Assembly (NCBI GenBank): GCA_040751955.1 | Contig: JBFMFY010000003.1 | Coordinates: 86,181 to 150,180, forward strand | Source: SpSt-333 sp040751955 | Lineage (GTDB): Bacteria > Bacteroidota > Ignavibacteria > UBA10030 > UBA8401 | DNA length: 64,000 nt | Reading direction: 5' to 3' | Part shown: in pieces, positions 52,371 to 62,132 of the stretch | Layout: each line of letters starts with the position of its first letter | Numbering within the stretch: position 1 is the stretch's first letter | Made by a program: the position numbers and the translations under genes | Notes under the pieces: generated by a model | Told to the model about the DNA's origin: nothing | What the model saw: only the letters and a program-made list of their open reading frames with translations | Database searches by the model: none

Positions 52371-53741
52371 TTATTTCGCAAACAACTGTTTCTGATGTTC
52401 ATACTCAGACGGAATATCCTTCGTATCGTCCGGTCCGTGCTTGATCTTCTGATCCAATAAAAAGAGAAAGAGGACAAAGAGCAACGCGTAGATGAATCCA
52501 AAAAGGATCAACGAAAACAAAATCTGATCCTCCTTCACATTCTTCGAAAGCCCTTCAGATGTTCTGAGCAGCCCGTACACGATCCACGGCTGGCGCCCTA
52601 TTTCCGCTGCAAACCATCCGACCTGATTGCCGATCTGGGGCAGCAAGACGGATGCGACAGAGATTTTTAATATCACCGGATAGTCGAACAATTTTTTCTT
52701 CCACCAAACGAATACCAAGACAACACTCAGTCCTATCAACGTCATTCCCACCGCGATCATCAGATGGTAGAACTGAAAAACAATATTGACCGGAGGACGG
52801 TCTTCTTTTTTGAAGGCATGAAGCCCTGTCACGGGAGTTGTGAAATCGCCGTAAATAAGAAATGTGAGCATCTTCGGCACTTCGATACCGAATTGCACAC
52901 GCTCCTCTTTTTCATTCACCCATCCGAACAAATAAAATGGCGCAACGGCGGATGAATCATAATGCGCTTCGAATGCCGCCATCTTTGCCGGCTGATTGTT
53001 TGCAACACCGACGGCGCTCCTGTGTCCGGTGAACAATTGAAAGAACGATGCGAACGCCAGCAGCACGATCGCAATTTTCATCGATGATCTTGCAATATCA
53101 AGGTGTCGTTTCTTCAAAATGTAATATGCGCTGACACTCAAGACCAAAGTTGCCCCGGCAAGCCATGCACCACCCATCACGTGTGCGAGTCGTTCGACTG
53201 ATGACGGGTTGAATACCATTTCCCAGAAATCGGTGATCTCCGCACGCGCTTCCAATCCTTCACCAACGATATGGAATCCGGCAGGCGTCTGCATCCAGGC
53301 GTTCGCAACAACAATCCAGACCGCGCTGAGCATGGAGCCGAGAGAGACCATGCAGGTGGAAAAGAAATGCATCTTCGGTCCAACTTTGTTCCAGCCAAAC
53401 ACAAGGATGGCGAGAAAACCGGACTCAAGAAAGAATGCGAAAATCCCCTCCGCCGCAAGCGCACTGCCGAAGACATCGCCGACGTAGCGCGAATAGGTTG
53501 CCCAGTTGGTGCCGAATTCAAATTCCATCACAATGCCGGTTGCAACACCCATCGCAAACGTAAGAGCAAATACCTTTACCCAAAACTTCGTCATCCGCTC
53601 GTACATCGTATTCTTGGTTTTCAGGTACATTCCCTCCATAATCACCAGCAGTACACCAAGGCCGATACTCAGCGGCGGGTAGATGTAATGGAAGGCGATA
53701 GTGAACGCAAACTGTATGCGGGCGAGAATTTCTACGGACAT
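52371..53741 (-). CDS. cydA: Cytochrome bd ubiquinol oxidase subunit I
   Basis: 456 residues; haem-bearing subunit. Nine membrane helices. The b595/b558 region holds His18 (FHYIYPPLSIG) and GRQPWIVYGLLRTSEG, the strongly conserved CydA motif. The quinol loop between helices 6 and 7 is short, as in Bacteroidota. The gap to cydB is repeat-filled, so CydA and CydB may still be one transcript. Confidence 0.96.
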   Translation of the reverse strand: MSVEILARIQFAFTIAFHYIYPPLSIGLGVLLVIMEGMYLKTKNTMYERMTKFWVKVFALTFAMGVATGIVMEFEFGTNWATYSRYVGDVFGSALAAEGIFAFFLESGFLAILVFGWNKVGPKMHFFSTCMVSLGSMLSAVWIVVANAWMQTPAGFHIVGEGLEARAEITDFWEMVFNPSSVERLAHVMGGAWLAGATLVLSVSAYYILKKRHLDIARSSMKIAIVLLAFASFFQLFTGHRSAVGVANNQPAKMAAFEAHYDSSAVAPFYLFGWVNEKEERVQFGIEVPKMLTFLIYGDFTTPVTGLHAFKKEDRPPVNIVFQFYHLMIAVGMTLIGLSVVLVFVWWKKKLFDYPVILKISVASVLLPQIGNQVGWFAAEIGRQPWIVYGLLRTSEGLSKNVKEDQILFSLILFGFIYALLFVLFLFLLDQKIKHGPDDTKDIPSEYEHQKQLFAK

Positions 53742-53880
53742 GGGCTATTTGCCGGTTTTGGAGTTTCAGGTTTCAGATGAAAAGGATTTCCACTGTGCGC
53801 CTTGAATCCTGCATCATGAAACAACTTGTGCTGCAATTGTTTCGAATATAAAAAAAATTTGGTGCGGATGCCAGAAAGGA

Positions 53881-54717
53881 TTACTTGCTGAATGAACAGT
53901 AATAGAGGGTTGTTACGGTGAGTAGAATGAGTTTGTCCTTCATGAATACTGCATCCACAAATTGTTCGTTCGATGAAATTCCGGTAATATTTGAACGAGT
54001 AAGCGTGGTTTGTTTTTCATCGGCAAGAGATCGCAAAAAAATCTGATCGGGGGCTGTTGCAACGAGCATCTGATCCGAGGCATGAATATTTTTCCACTCA
54101 GTTGCTGGCAGCGAAATGGTCCTGAGATAATTGCCAAAACGATCGTACACAATGATCTTTGACTTGTCTAGGACAAAAATTTCATCGCTGGAGGAGACGG
54201 CAATGTCTTTTGGTTCGGTCACCATGCCGGCACCATCTTTGTATGTGCCGAACTCCCCGGCAAATCTCCCCCTTGTGTCCAATTTCAGAATTCTGTTGCC
54301 GTCCATGTCAATAATAAACAGATCGCCCTGCGAAGAGAGGGCACACGCCCGCGGTTGAAACCCCTTGATCTCTCCGGAAAGTGTCGTTTCATCGTAGGTT
54401 TGAATGTAATTCAAATTCTTGTCGAAACGCTGGATACGCCTGTTGTTGAAGTCGGTAACGTACACGTCAAGAAGGAACGAGGAAGAAACATCGGTGGGAG
54501 TATCGAATTCATAATTTCCTACTCCGTGTCCGCCGATGGAGCGGTAATTGCCGTTACCATCGAACGTCGCCATGATGTGCCTTGATTGCCCTATAACAAC
54601 TACCCTACCGGAAGGATCCGAGGAAAAAGCAGACGTGGAAAATGAGAACCTTTTTTCCGATACAACTGCAAAATCGGTTTCTGAAGACTGCAACAGAAAT
54701 AATACAAGCAGAAACAT
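53881..54717 (-). CDS. NHL/six-bladed propeller protein
   Basis: 278 residues. Signal sequence MFLLVLFLLQSS, short. Then NHL-like blades: SIGGHGVGNYEFDTPTDVS, VYVTDFNNRRIQRFDK, GDLFIIDMDGNRILKLD, GAGMVTEPKDIAVSSSDEIFVLDK, IIVYDRFGNYLRTI. Likely periplasmic or surface bound. First listed after PorV in direction of the minus strand (a hairpin separates them). Function unknown. Confidence 0.75.
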   Translation of the reverse strand: MFLLVLFLLQSSETDFAVVSEKRFSFSTSAFSSDPSGRVVVIGQSRHIMATFDGNGNYRSIGGHGVGNYEFDTPTDVSSSFLLDVYVTDFNNRRIQRFDKNLNYIQTYDETTLSGEIKGFQPRACALSSQGDLFIIDMDGNRILKLDTRGRFAGEFGTYKDGAGMVTEPKDIAVSSSDEIFVLDKSKIIVYDRFGNYLRTISLPATEWKNIHASDQMLVATAPDQIFLRSLADEKQTTLTRSNITGISSNEQFVDAVFMKDKLILLTVTTLYYCSFSK

Positions 54718-54741
54718 GCTACATTTCTGATAAAATAAAAA

Positions 54742-54779
54742 GCAGGTTATAAAGGATACTTCTAATCTTCATAACCTGC
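54742..54779 (-). terminator. Terminator of the PorV-like gene
   Basis: GCAGGTTAT (54742-54750) and ATAACCTGC (54771-54779) with a 20-base loop; on the minus strand TTTTTATTTTAT follows. Confidence 0.75.
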
Positions 54780-54805
54780 AGAAAATAGTCTTACGAATTA
54801 TGTCG

Positions 54806-55846
54806 TCAGAATTTCAGACGAAGTCCTATCCGATTGATAGAACCAAGCCGTCCTGCATCGGCATACGCATAATCAAAGGAACCGTTAAACGACTCTGTCA
54901 TGAAATTGATTCCGCCGCCGACAGTCAATCCAAGTTCATCGTACCCAAATTGGTAACCTCCGCGAACCGCAATCAAATTGTTCCACATATATTCAGTTCC
55001 GACATTGAATTTTTCTGGATTATCGGAGAGATGAATAAAATCTCCCCCAATGATCAAACTCTGATCGTTCATGTTGCGGAAGAAGTTGTACGAAATACCG
55101 CCACGAAACGATAGTGGAGCAGAGTACGGAGTGTTGTTCAATGTGGCATCAAGCGGTCGCGCAGTGAGTCCGCCTGTCTCTGATGTACGGTCAACCAGCG
55201 TGGTCAATGATTGTCCCGAAAACTGACCTTCAGTGCCAAGGTTGCTCACAGACAAGCCAAGTCGAATGCCTTCTTCAGTCAATGTGTAGATAGTACCGAT
55301 ATCAAATAATAACAATGTAGCACTGACATCAAAAATACTATTTTGAACATACTTCATTGAAACACCAAAAGCAAACTGATCTGTCAATCTGCCGGAAAGC
55401 GTTGTGCCGATAGCAATGTCGTTGGCAGAATATGTAGAGCCTGTTCCATCAGGTGCATCAATAGTGGTGATTTCGATATCTCCTGAACTGAGAGAAATAA
55501 TACTCAATCCAAGTGAGTAATTGTCGCTGAGAGGAAATGTGAATCCGGCATAGCTATGCTGAATGTCGGCGAACCATTGATTGTATTCAAACGTCATGTT
55601 CAGTCCTTCTAAGAAGGCAACACCTGCGGGATTCCAATACAATGCGGATATATCGTCCGCAACTGCACTGAACGCCCCACCCATGGACATAGCACGGGCC
55701 CCAATCCCGATCTTCAGGAACTGAGCTCCCGATCCACCTGCTTTTTTAAAGTTGGCAGTTGTAGTACCGACCTGGGCGTACCCGATACTGATACAAACCG
55801 TGAGCAAGCCCATAACAAATAAAGATGCGAGTAATTTCTTTTTCAT
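54806..55846 (-). CDS. PorV/PorQ-family outer-membrane protein (UPF0164)
   Basis: 346 residues. Signal peptide to about 24. GSGAQFLKIGIGARAMSMGGAFSAVADDISALYWNPAGVAFLEG is the PorV/FadL hatch motif, followed by beta strands, a final GLRLKF. In T9SS bacteria PorV shuttles cargo with type A/B CTDs to the sortase complex; this one may serve that role or a related transport one. GGAGGTC precedes the ATG. It follows the 1019-residue gene by 79 bases. Confidence 0.85.
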   Translation of the reverse strand: MKKKLLASLFVMGLLTVCISIGYAQVGTTTANFKKAGGSGAQFLKIGIGARAMSMGGAFSAVADDISALYWNPAGVAFLEGLNMTFEYNQWFADIQHSYAGFTFPLSDNYSLGLSIISLSSGDIEITTIDAPDGTGSTYSANDIAIGTTLSGRLTDQFAFGVSMKYVQNSIFDVSATLLLFDIGTIYTLTEEGIRLGLSVSNLGTEGQFSGQSLTTLVDRTSETGGLTARPLDATLNNTPYSAPLSFRGGISYNFFRNMNDQSLIIGGDFIHLSDNPEKFNVGTEYMWNNLIAVRGGYQFGYDELGLTVGGGINFMTESFNGSFDYAYADAGRLGSINRIGLRLKF

Positions 55847-55925
55847 TAACGACCTCCAAAATTGGGAAGTACAAATCTTCTAAAATAGTTGTGGATGCCA
55901 ATATTCTGGCACCCACGTCTGAATA

Positions 55926-58900
55926 TTAATTTTCACGTATCGATCTGAAACCACCGACAATCACGGAGAACTTCACAATTGTGGACGCACCGTCGGGTGT
56001 TTCAATATGGGCAAGGAGCAACTGACTTGCCACCTTTTGCCTTCCATCGCTCAGTAAATCCCATTCTGCTCGTGAAGAACCGCTCGTGTGTTCAATCACC
56101 TTAATTAGGTCTCCAGCAACATTGTAAATTCGGATTGTGCATTTTGGCGGAAGATTGTTAAAGAACAATCTTGGCACATCCGTCGTCACCTGTGCTTTAT
56201 GACTGATGAAATACGGATTGGGAACAACCCGGATTTGTTTTAAGTGCGTTTCCGTATATTTTGTTGGGGCTTGGACACTGGCTTTAGCATTCAGTACCAC
56301 ATTTGGTGAGGGGAATGCAGGGGCACCCATTGTGCCAGCAATACCCCCGGCAAACTTTACCGTAATTTGATCTCCAACAGTGATATCATTTGTCACAACA
56401 GGTTTATCAGCCCATTGACGTGCAGGAGGAACACTTGCGAGTCGGCCGATATTGTGTGGATCAACAGCAAATTTCCAACCGAGTACAGAATATTCATGAA
56501 CCGGGAATAATGTATCCTGGTTAGAAGTTCCATAGACGGCTCGCAAATAATATTTATTTGTAGCCAGTAGTTTTGGCGGGAAATTCCGAACACCATTCTT
56601 TGAGCGTACAACCGTGGTGTTATTGTACCATTTACCATACGGCGCATTTACAGTCGCATTTTTTGTTGTATCAAATATCAATCCCGATAATTTATCTGTG
56701 ACTACTAGCGTCAAATAAGGTACCGCAACCTTATCCCCGCTCAATGTCAGAGTATCAACCCCTCCCTGCTTAAAATCAAACAACAGGTCGGCTTCACCAA
56801 AATTTTCATTGGGTACTGCTGACGGTGAAAAGAATCTGGAAGGTGAAACTGTGGAAGTCCCTTTTGTCACCATTGCCGTATCGTAATGTAATGAATCCTT
56901 CCGCTGAATGATTGAGTAATCCATCTTTATTCTGAAGGCATTGAATATCTGCGGACTAACATATACAGCCGTAATCACAGTATCCTTGGTCAATGTTGTA
57001 GGTTTAACTTCCAATCCGGGATTAATTGTTATACTTGTCGAATAATCTCCAACGGAATCTTTTATGTCAGCGATAAGGGTGTAACTTGTCGCATTATTTT
57101 GTGGTCGCAATGTCAGTTTCAAAGGATGTCCTGAAAACAACTGATCAAACCTTTTCTGATTTGTCGGCTCCACCCTAAAATTTTTGAAAGAACCAAGATT
57201 CCCCGCGGTATTGAACGCACTGAATGAAACAGTATTTCCTGCATTCGGACCCTCGGGAATTAATTTCCTGACATTCACATTTGCCACCGGAGTATTCTCT
57301 AATGAAGGAATATTGTTTGAAAGGTCTCCCTGATCAAAACTTGAGACAAAATAATAATAGTCAATATTATTTACTAAACCACCCGTTGTATCAGCTCCTA
57401 TATCGATAAATTTATGTGGAAGCCATACACTCGCTGGTGTTCCCGGAGGCGCTGTCGCCATACTCGTATCAAGCAGTTTTTTCCATGGACCTTGTGAACT
57501 TCTGCTGCGATACAAGCGATATCCGTAAAAGTCTGCCCCTCCGGTCAAAGTATCAATTGAGGCTTCAGACGAGGTGTCCCATGTAACAACGATACCATTG
57601 TTAATACCATACCCACCCACACGCGCCGGATCGGGTGGTTTTGGTGCAGCAAAGTTGTTGTCATAAACTCCTTGAGCAAAAATATCAAGGTTAACAAGCG
57701 AGTCCAGAAATGGAAGGTTTTCAACCGGAGTACCCGATGCTAACGCTCCGATGGAGGGAGCAATCATTATGCAAATCACAACGCGGGCTGTATCGTTGGG
57801 AAGCATTGTAAAGGGACCTGTAGCGAACAACAAACGTTTATCACCAGCAGAAAGATCGCCGTCTCTCACATTCGCAGCCATAAAGTCGTAGCGTGCGTTT
57901 GCACCGGACGGATCAATATCAATCGTCCAATTCCTGAATGTTGTCAATCCGATCTGCTCACCTACTCTGCGAACTCTTCCGGTGGATTGAAAATATTTTA
58001 CGGAATCCTCTGATGTTTTTATCTTCGGACTTTCAAGAAAATCAAACCCCAAAACGCCGCCATAACCGACTTCAGATTCTGTATACTGAAACGCCATATT
58101 CAATCCCTCATTTTTGAAATAGAATGAATTATGGTCATTAGCAGCATCGCCGATATCCGGATCCATAGCGGGTGCAAGATAACAATCTCGAAGTGTATCG
58201 CCGCTTTTGTTTAATACATTGTACGAGAAGAAGACAAAATCTTTATACGAGCTAAACCCCCACGAATACACGGTTTGTTCAATTTCAATTCCATTTGGAT
58301 ATCCTGAACCGGGTTTGTATTCAGGGTTTCTTTTCACGTCTGTATCCTTATACACTGTAAAAAAGTCTTCTTGAGAAATAAAGACTGCTTGATACTGAGC
58401 ACGCTCTGCGGGATTTGCAACATAATCTCCGAAGTACCCATCTTTGCCGGGCGTCTTCGATGTATTTTTCCATCGAACAGGCCAATCGGGACGAGAGGGA
58501 TCAACAACATTTTTTCCCGTTGCATCATAATCAACGGAACGATACAGAATATAATTTGCTGCACGAGGATCCCCGTCATCTAACCCGGCGGCACCGTCTG
58601 CTACAGAACCCGGCGTAAACCATGCAGCACCGCTGTTCGGGTTGTACCCGACTGTAACGACCTTGACAACCGAATCAGCACCCGTGCTCGACTTGATTGT
58701 CTTTTTTGATCCGAACCATGGTCCTGCACCGTAGATGTATGCCCGGTTCGACTGACGAGGCCAATACCACCCAGCCGCGCCACCACTTGGTGACTGACCA
58801 TATAATCCATAGTTGGTGAGATAGAACTCATGATTACTGATTTTTGTCAATCCTGTCTCAAAAACTTGTGATTTTCCCAGAGACAGAATCTTTTTCGTCT

Positions 58901-58985
58901 TTTGACCTGAAACCGCGTACTCGCTGGAAAGATACAGCATCACAATTCCAATGAGCACGAGAAAAGGAAGTTTATTTTTTAACAT
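55926..58985 (-). CDS. Large secreted protein with FlgD/T9SS-like C-terminal domain
   Basis: 1019 residues. Signal peptide to about 27 (SSEYAVSGQ). A beta-rich chain of unknown fold, with a fibronectin III-like part at 475-600 (GINNGIVVTWDTSSEASIDTL, YGYRLYRSRSSQGPWKKL, YYYFVSSFDQGD), and a last 95 residues resembling a FlgD/T9SS CTD: IRVVPNPYFISHKA, IRIYNVAGDLIKVIEH, GSSRAEWDLLSDGRQKVAS. Sits between the TonB receptor (upstream, 86 bases) and PorV (downstream); this trio recurs in Ignavibacteria-like genomes as far as I recall, but the role is not known. AGGAG precedes the ATG. Confidence 0.75.
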   Translation of the reverse strand: MLKNKLPFLVLIGIVMLYLSSEYAVSGQKTKKILSLGKSQVFETGLTKISNHEFYLTNYGLYGQSPSGGAAGWYWPRQSNRAYIYGAGPWFGSKKTIKSSTGADSVVKVVTVGYNPNSGAAWFTPGSVADGAAGLDDGDPRAANYILYRSVDYDATGKNVVDPSRPDWPVRWKNTSKTPGKDGYFGDYVANPAERAQYQAVFISQEDFFTVYKDTDVKRNPEYKPGSGYPNGIEIEQTVYSWGFSSYKDFVFFSYNVLNKSGDTLRDCYLAPAMDPDIGDAANDHNSFYFKNEGLNMAFQYTESEVGYGGVLGFDFLESPKIKTSEDSVKYFQSTGRVRRVGEQIGLTTFRNWTIDIDPSGANARYDFMAANVRDGDLSAGDKRLLFATGPFTMLPNDTARVVICIMIAPSIGALASGTPVENLPFLDSLVNLDIFAQGVYDNNFAAPKPPDPARVGGYGINNGIVVTWDTSSEASIDTLTGGADFYGYRLYRSRSSQGPWKKLLDTSMATAPPGTPASVWLPHKFIDIGADTTGGLVNNIDYYYFVSSFDQGDLSNNIPSLENTPVANVNVRKLIPEGPNAGNTVSFSAFNTAGNLGSFKNFRVEPTNQKRFDQLFSGHPLKLTLRPQNNATSYTLIADIKDSVGDYSTSITINPGLEVKPTTLTKDTVITAVYVSPQIFNAFRIKMDYSIIQRKDSLHYDTAMVTKGTSTVSPSRFFSPSAVPNENFGEADLLFDFKQGGVDTLTLSGDKVAVPYLTLVVTDKLSGLIFDTTKNATVNAPYGKWYNNTTVVRSKNGVRNFPPKLLATNKYYLRAVYGTSNQDTLFPVHEYSVLGWKFAVDPHNIGRLASVPPARQWADKPVVTNDITVGDQITVKFAGGIAGTMGAPAFPSPNVVLNAKASVQAPTKYTETHLKQIRVVPNPYFISHKAQVTTDVPRLFFNNLPPKCTIRIYNVAGDLIKVIEHTSGSSRAEWDLLSDGRQKVASQLLLAHIETPDGASTIVKFSVIVGGFRSIREN

Positions 58986-59071
58986 ACGTTCATTTCTCCT
59001 GGAGCCGTTTAGTGGCTATAACCGTTTAGATTCATTCGATTCTTTATCGGTAACATTAACAACTTTTACTT

Positions 59072-61987
59072 CTAAAATTGCAACGTCATTCCAAACCATA
59101 CCTGACGAGCTTGCTGGTAAAGACCATTATTCCGGCTGTCAAAGTATTCCTGTCGCAATTTATTTATCCCATACAGTTTTTCATCAACCGAATTGATTCC
59201 ATCCTTATTAAGATCAATGTTCGGATGGTAGAGGTCGAATCCTGCAGCATCTTTGCTTGCTGCTGTCCATGGCTGGGCGCTCGGAGTGCTCACATCCTCT
59301 CCATCATTATCTGCAACACCGGATTTTGCATAGTATGCAATCGGTTTTACATTGTTCAGCAGGTTAACCACATCGGCGAATATCGTCAACGTCATCTTTC
59401 CCATTGCACTTCCGAAGAGGCTGGCAAGGCGTATATCGCGGCTGATTCTCATATCCGTCCTCGTCCTGTCGGGATGTCGCGAACCATTATACTCACCAAC
59501 CTGCAATCCTCTTTTATCTTGCCTGGTGTACGGTGTTCCGGTCTGATAAAATGTTGTAAAATTAACATTCATTCCCTGCAACACATGGACTCCACCGACC
59601 ACCGGACCTTCACCCTGCGGAACGACAAAATCCAAAATAAGGTTCAACACATGCCGTCTGTCAAAATCAAGATAATAATCTGTCAAAGGGTACACACGCG
59701 CTTTTCCCGTATAAGGATCCGGCGGACCGTTGGTCACCAATTGATAATTAGTGAATACATCCGACGAAGTTCCCTTTGCAACGGAATACGTATAGGTTGC
59801 CTTTGCTCTCCAGTAATTCTCCAACCTCTTTGTCAACGTAAACTCAACACCGCGAACATTTCCGTATTCCCCTGTGGAATACACCGAATAAGAACTTGGG
59901 ACTGCTGGAACAAACGTTATTCCTTCAATATTGTAAAGATCTTTATAGTAAGCAGTTATATCCAAGGCAAAAACATCAGATAGTTGATTGCCATATCCAG
60001 CTTCAAAAGCTTTTGTTCTCTGTGGTTCCAGATCAGGATTTCCGAAAATCTGGTTACCGCGCGACAAGTCGAGATCCGTGATCGAATCATACAACCGGGT
60101 CAACGGCGGTGATTGGAAATACCATCCGTAGTTTAAATAGAACTTCGATCTGTCCGTTACAGCAAATGCTATCCCAAACCGGGGACTGATCTGCAATTTA
60201 GCTTTTGAATCTACGAGAACCGGAGGATTTCCTGGTTTTAAAAGATTAGCGATCTTCTTTGCCTCGGGATCGAGGTAGTCCATACGTACACCTGGGTTTA
60301 GAATTAATCCTTTATATTCAACCTTATCCTGGAGATAGACAGCAGCCTCAATCGGGTTGTAATTGTAATGATCATCGAATGGATTTGCATCCCATGGCAA
60401 GCTGTTATATTGTGTCTTCACATTGTGAAGCTTCAAATCAAAACCGGCTTTCACAAGGTTATATTTATTAACCTGTGACGTGATGCTGCCATTCAGAGAA
60501 TTGTATTGGGAAGTTTCCGTTCGGTATGTTCTGGTATTCCCGAACATGTTGAACTGTATCACGCGAGCTGAAGCACCAACGACACCATACGGGTTCCGAT
60601 TTCCCTGTGCAAACGTCGATCCTTCACGATGTCCGGTTGCCGGATTTACTTCATATCCGTCTTTTCCGTAACCTGCGTACACATCAATAATACCGTCATT
60701 ATTTCTGTCTGCGTTATCAAATCCAAAAATCTCATACGTATCAAGCAGTTTATTGTACTCCTTTTCGGCTTTCTTGCCGGCATCAAAGTTTTGCTCAAAA
60801 GTAGCTGCTGTTATCTCATAGAATGTTGCATTGTCAAGTGTGTGGGTAATGCGGGCAAAAAGTTGCCTATTGCTTTGCACCTGGCTTGCCTGCTGAGTAT
60901 AGTCGCCATATAACCATGACCATGTGGAATTCTCCCACATGGAAATACCGTTGAACCCTGAGAGCGTAACTTTTACATTTGATGTTGGGTTAAACGTAAA
61001 CTTAGCGTTGATATTTCTTTCAAGGAAATTGTTATGCGGACGCTGACCGGTATTATTCCCATCAGGGTCAATCCATTTATAATCATTATTTCTGTACTGC
61101 TGGTAATTAAACTTCCCGGCAAGAAAAAACCGCGAACTCATGCCGAGATACATCGGTCCGCCAAAAGCAAACTCATAAAGGCTTTCATTTTTAGCACCCA
61201 ACTGAACTCCTTTGTCGGATTCACCATACAACGGTTGAAAATCAAATTTTGATCTTATTGTACCTTCATAATTTCTCAAATCGCCCTCTTTGGTAACAGT
61301 ATTGACTATGCCAGAAAGAGCGTTTCCGTATTCTGCGCTAAAACCCCCGGTAATAACCTGAACTTCTTCTACCGCCAAAGGACTGACGGTTGAAAAGTAA
61401 TTTGTCCTTGCACCCTCACCGCCGAATCCACCATTTTGAGGATTTGAAACAGGTAATCCATCTACCTGATATAAATTTTCTGTTGATCGACCACCACGAA
61501 AGTTTTGCCCATCAACAACACCCGCACTTAGTGCAACAAGTCCCTGTACACTTTCTCGGGGGATGGTGATTACATCTTCAGCAGATGTCCGTCGAATTGT
61601 CGCCGTCGTTGTCCGTTCGACCAAGGGACGGTCAGCCTGGACGACAACCTCTTGCACCTGAACGGTTGAACTTGAAAGTGAAAAATTTTGTGATGTCGTA
61701 ATATCCGCACTGATTGAAACATTTTGTACGATAACCGGTTGATACCCGATTGCCGACGCGCGGACACTATATGTTCCTGATGGAATATTGAGAATAAAGA
61801 AATCGCCGGAAACATCGACAGCCGCACCAAACGATGTTCCAATAATCACAACGTTAGCACCAACCAACGGTTCTCCGGTCTCTTTATCTATAACTTTACC
61901 CACCAATTTACCCGTTATACCTGCAAACATCTGAACAGACGACGCAAGCAGGATGAGTATGAGTAATGGCAGAAATTTGTAACGCAT
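59072..61987 (-). CDS. TonB-dependent receptor with carboxypeptidase-like N-terminal domain
   Basis: 971 residues. Signal peptide to about 23. CarboxypepD_reg domain about 25-110 (TGKLVGKVIDKETGEPLVGA), plug about 115-245 (NLYQVDGLPVSNPQNG, EEVQVITGGFSAEYGNALSG), then a 22-strand barrel with terminal RQVWFGMTLQF. No SusD-like gene accompanies it, so it is not a classical Sus system. The substrate is unknown. Its ribosome site is AAAGGTGAT. Together with the following two genes it forms a likely surface operon. Confidence 0.92.
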   Translation of the reverse strand: MRYKFLPLLILILLASSVQMFAGITGKLVGKVIDKETGEPLVGANVVIIGTSFGAAVDVSGDFFILNIPSGTYSVRASAIGYQPVIVQNVSISADITTSQNFSLSSSTVQVQEVVVQADRPLVERTTTATIRRTSAEDVITIPRESVQGLVALSAGVVDGQNFRGGRSTENLYQVDGLPVSNPQNGGFGGEGARTNYFSTVSPLAVEEVQVITGGFSAEYGNALSGIVNTVTKEGDLRNYEGTIRSKFDFQPLYGESDKGVQLGAKNESLYEFAFGGPMYLGMSSRFFLAGKFNYQQYRNNDYKWIDPDGNNTGQRPHNNFLERNINAKFTFNPTSNVKVTLSGFNGISMWENSTWSWLYGDYTQQASQVQSNRQLFARITHTLDNATFYEITAATFEQNFDAGKKAEKEYNKLLDTYEIFGFDNADRNNDGIIDVYAGYGKDGYEVNPATGHREGSTFAQGNRNPYGVVGASARVIQFNMFGNTRTYRTETSQYNSLNGSITSQVNKYNLVKAGFDLKLHNVKTQYNSLPWDANPFDDHYNYNPIEAAVYLQDKVEYKGLILNPGVRMDYLDPEAKKIANLLKPGNPPVLVDSKAKLQISPRFGIAFAVTDRSKFYLNYGWYFQSPPLTRLYDSITDLDLSRGNQIFGNPDLEPQRTKAFEAGYGNQLSDVFALDITAYYKDLYNIEGITFVPAVPSSYSVYSTGEYGNVRGVEFTLTKRLENYWRAKATYTYSVAKGTSSDVFTNYQLVTNGPPDPYTGKARVYPLTDYYLDFDRRHVLNLILDFVVPQGEGPVVGGVHVLQGMNVNFTTFYQTGTPYTRQDKRGLQVGEYNGSRHPDRTRTDMRISRDIRLASLFGSAMGKMTLTIFADVVNLLNNVKPIAYYAKSGVADNDGEDVSTPSAQPWTAASKDAAGFDLYHPNIDLNKDGINSVDEKLYGINKLRQEYFDSRNNGLYQQARQVWFGMTLQF

Positions 61988-62063
61988 GATATCACCTTTG
62001 AGATGATTAAAGTATGTGGGGTTTGAAATACCGATAGTTAAGAGAGTTCAAACATAAAAATGC

Positions 62064-62094
62064 GCACCGAATACCGATTTCCGGTATTCGGTGC
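62064..62094 (-). terminator. Terminator of the T9SS cargo gene
   Basis: Perfect 13-bp stem GCACCGAATACCG (62064-62076), loop ATTTC, CGGTATTCGGTGC (62082-62094); on the minus strand ATTTTTATG follows. It separates this gene from the TonB receptor, which must have its own promoter in 61988-62063. Confidence 0.9.
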
Positions 62095-62132
62095 CTGATG
62101 CTTTTTACAACTCAAAAATCTGCATCTGAAGA

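Noticed and set aside
59078..59983. 301-codon plus-strand frame antisense to the TonB receptor
   Set aside because: The receptor frame carries plug and barrel motifs over the same bases; the antisense product resembles nothing known.
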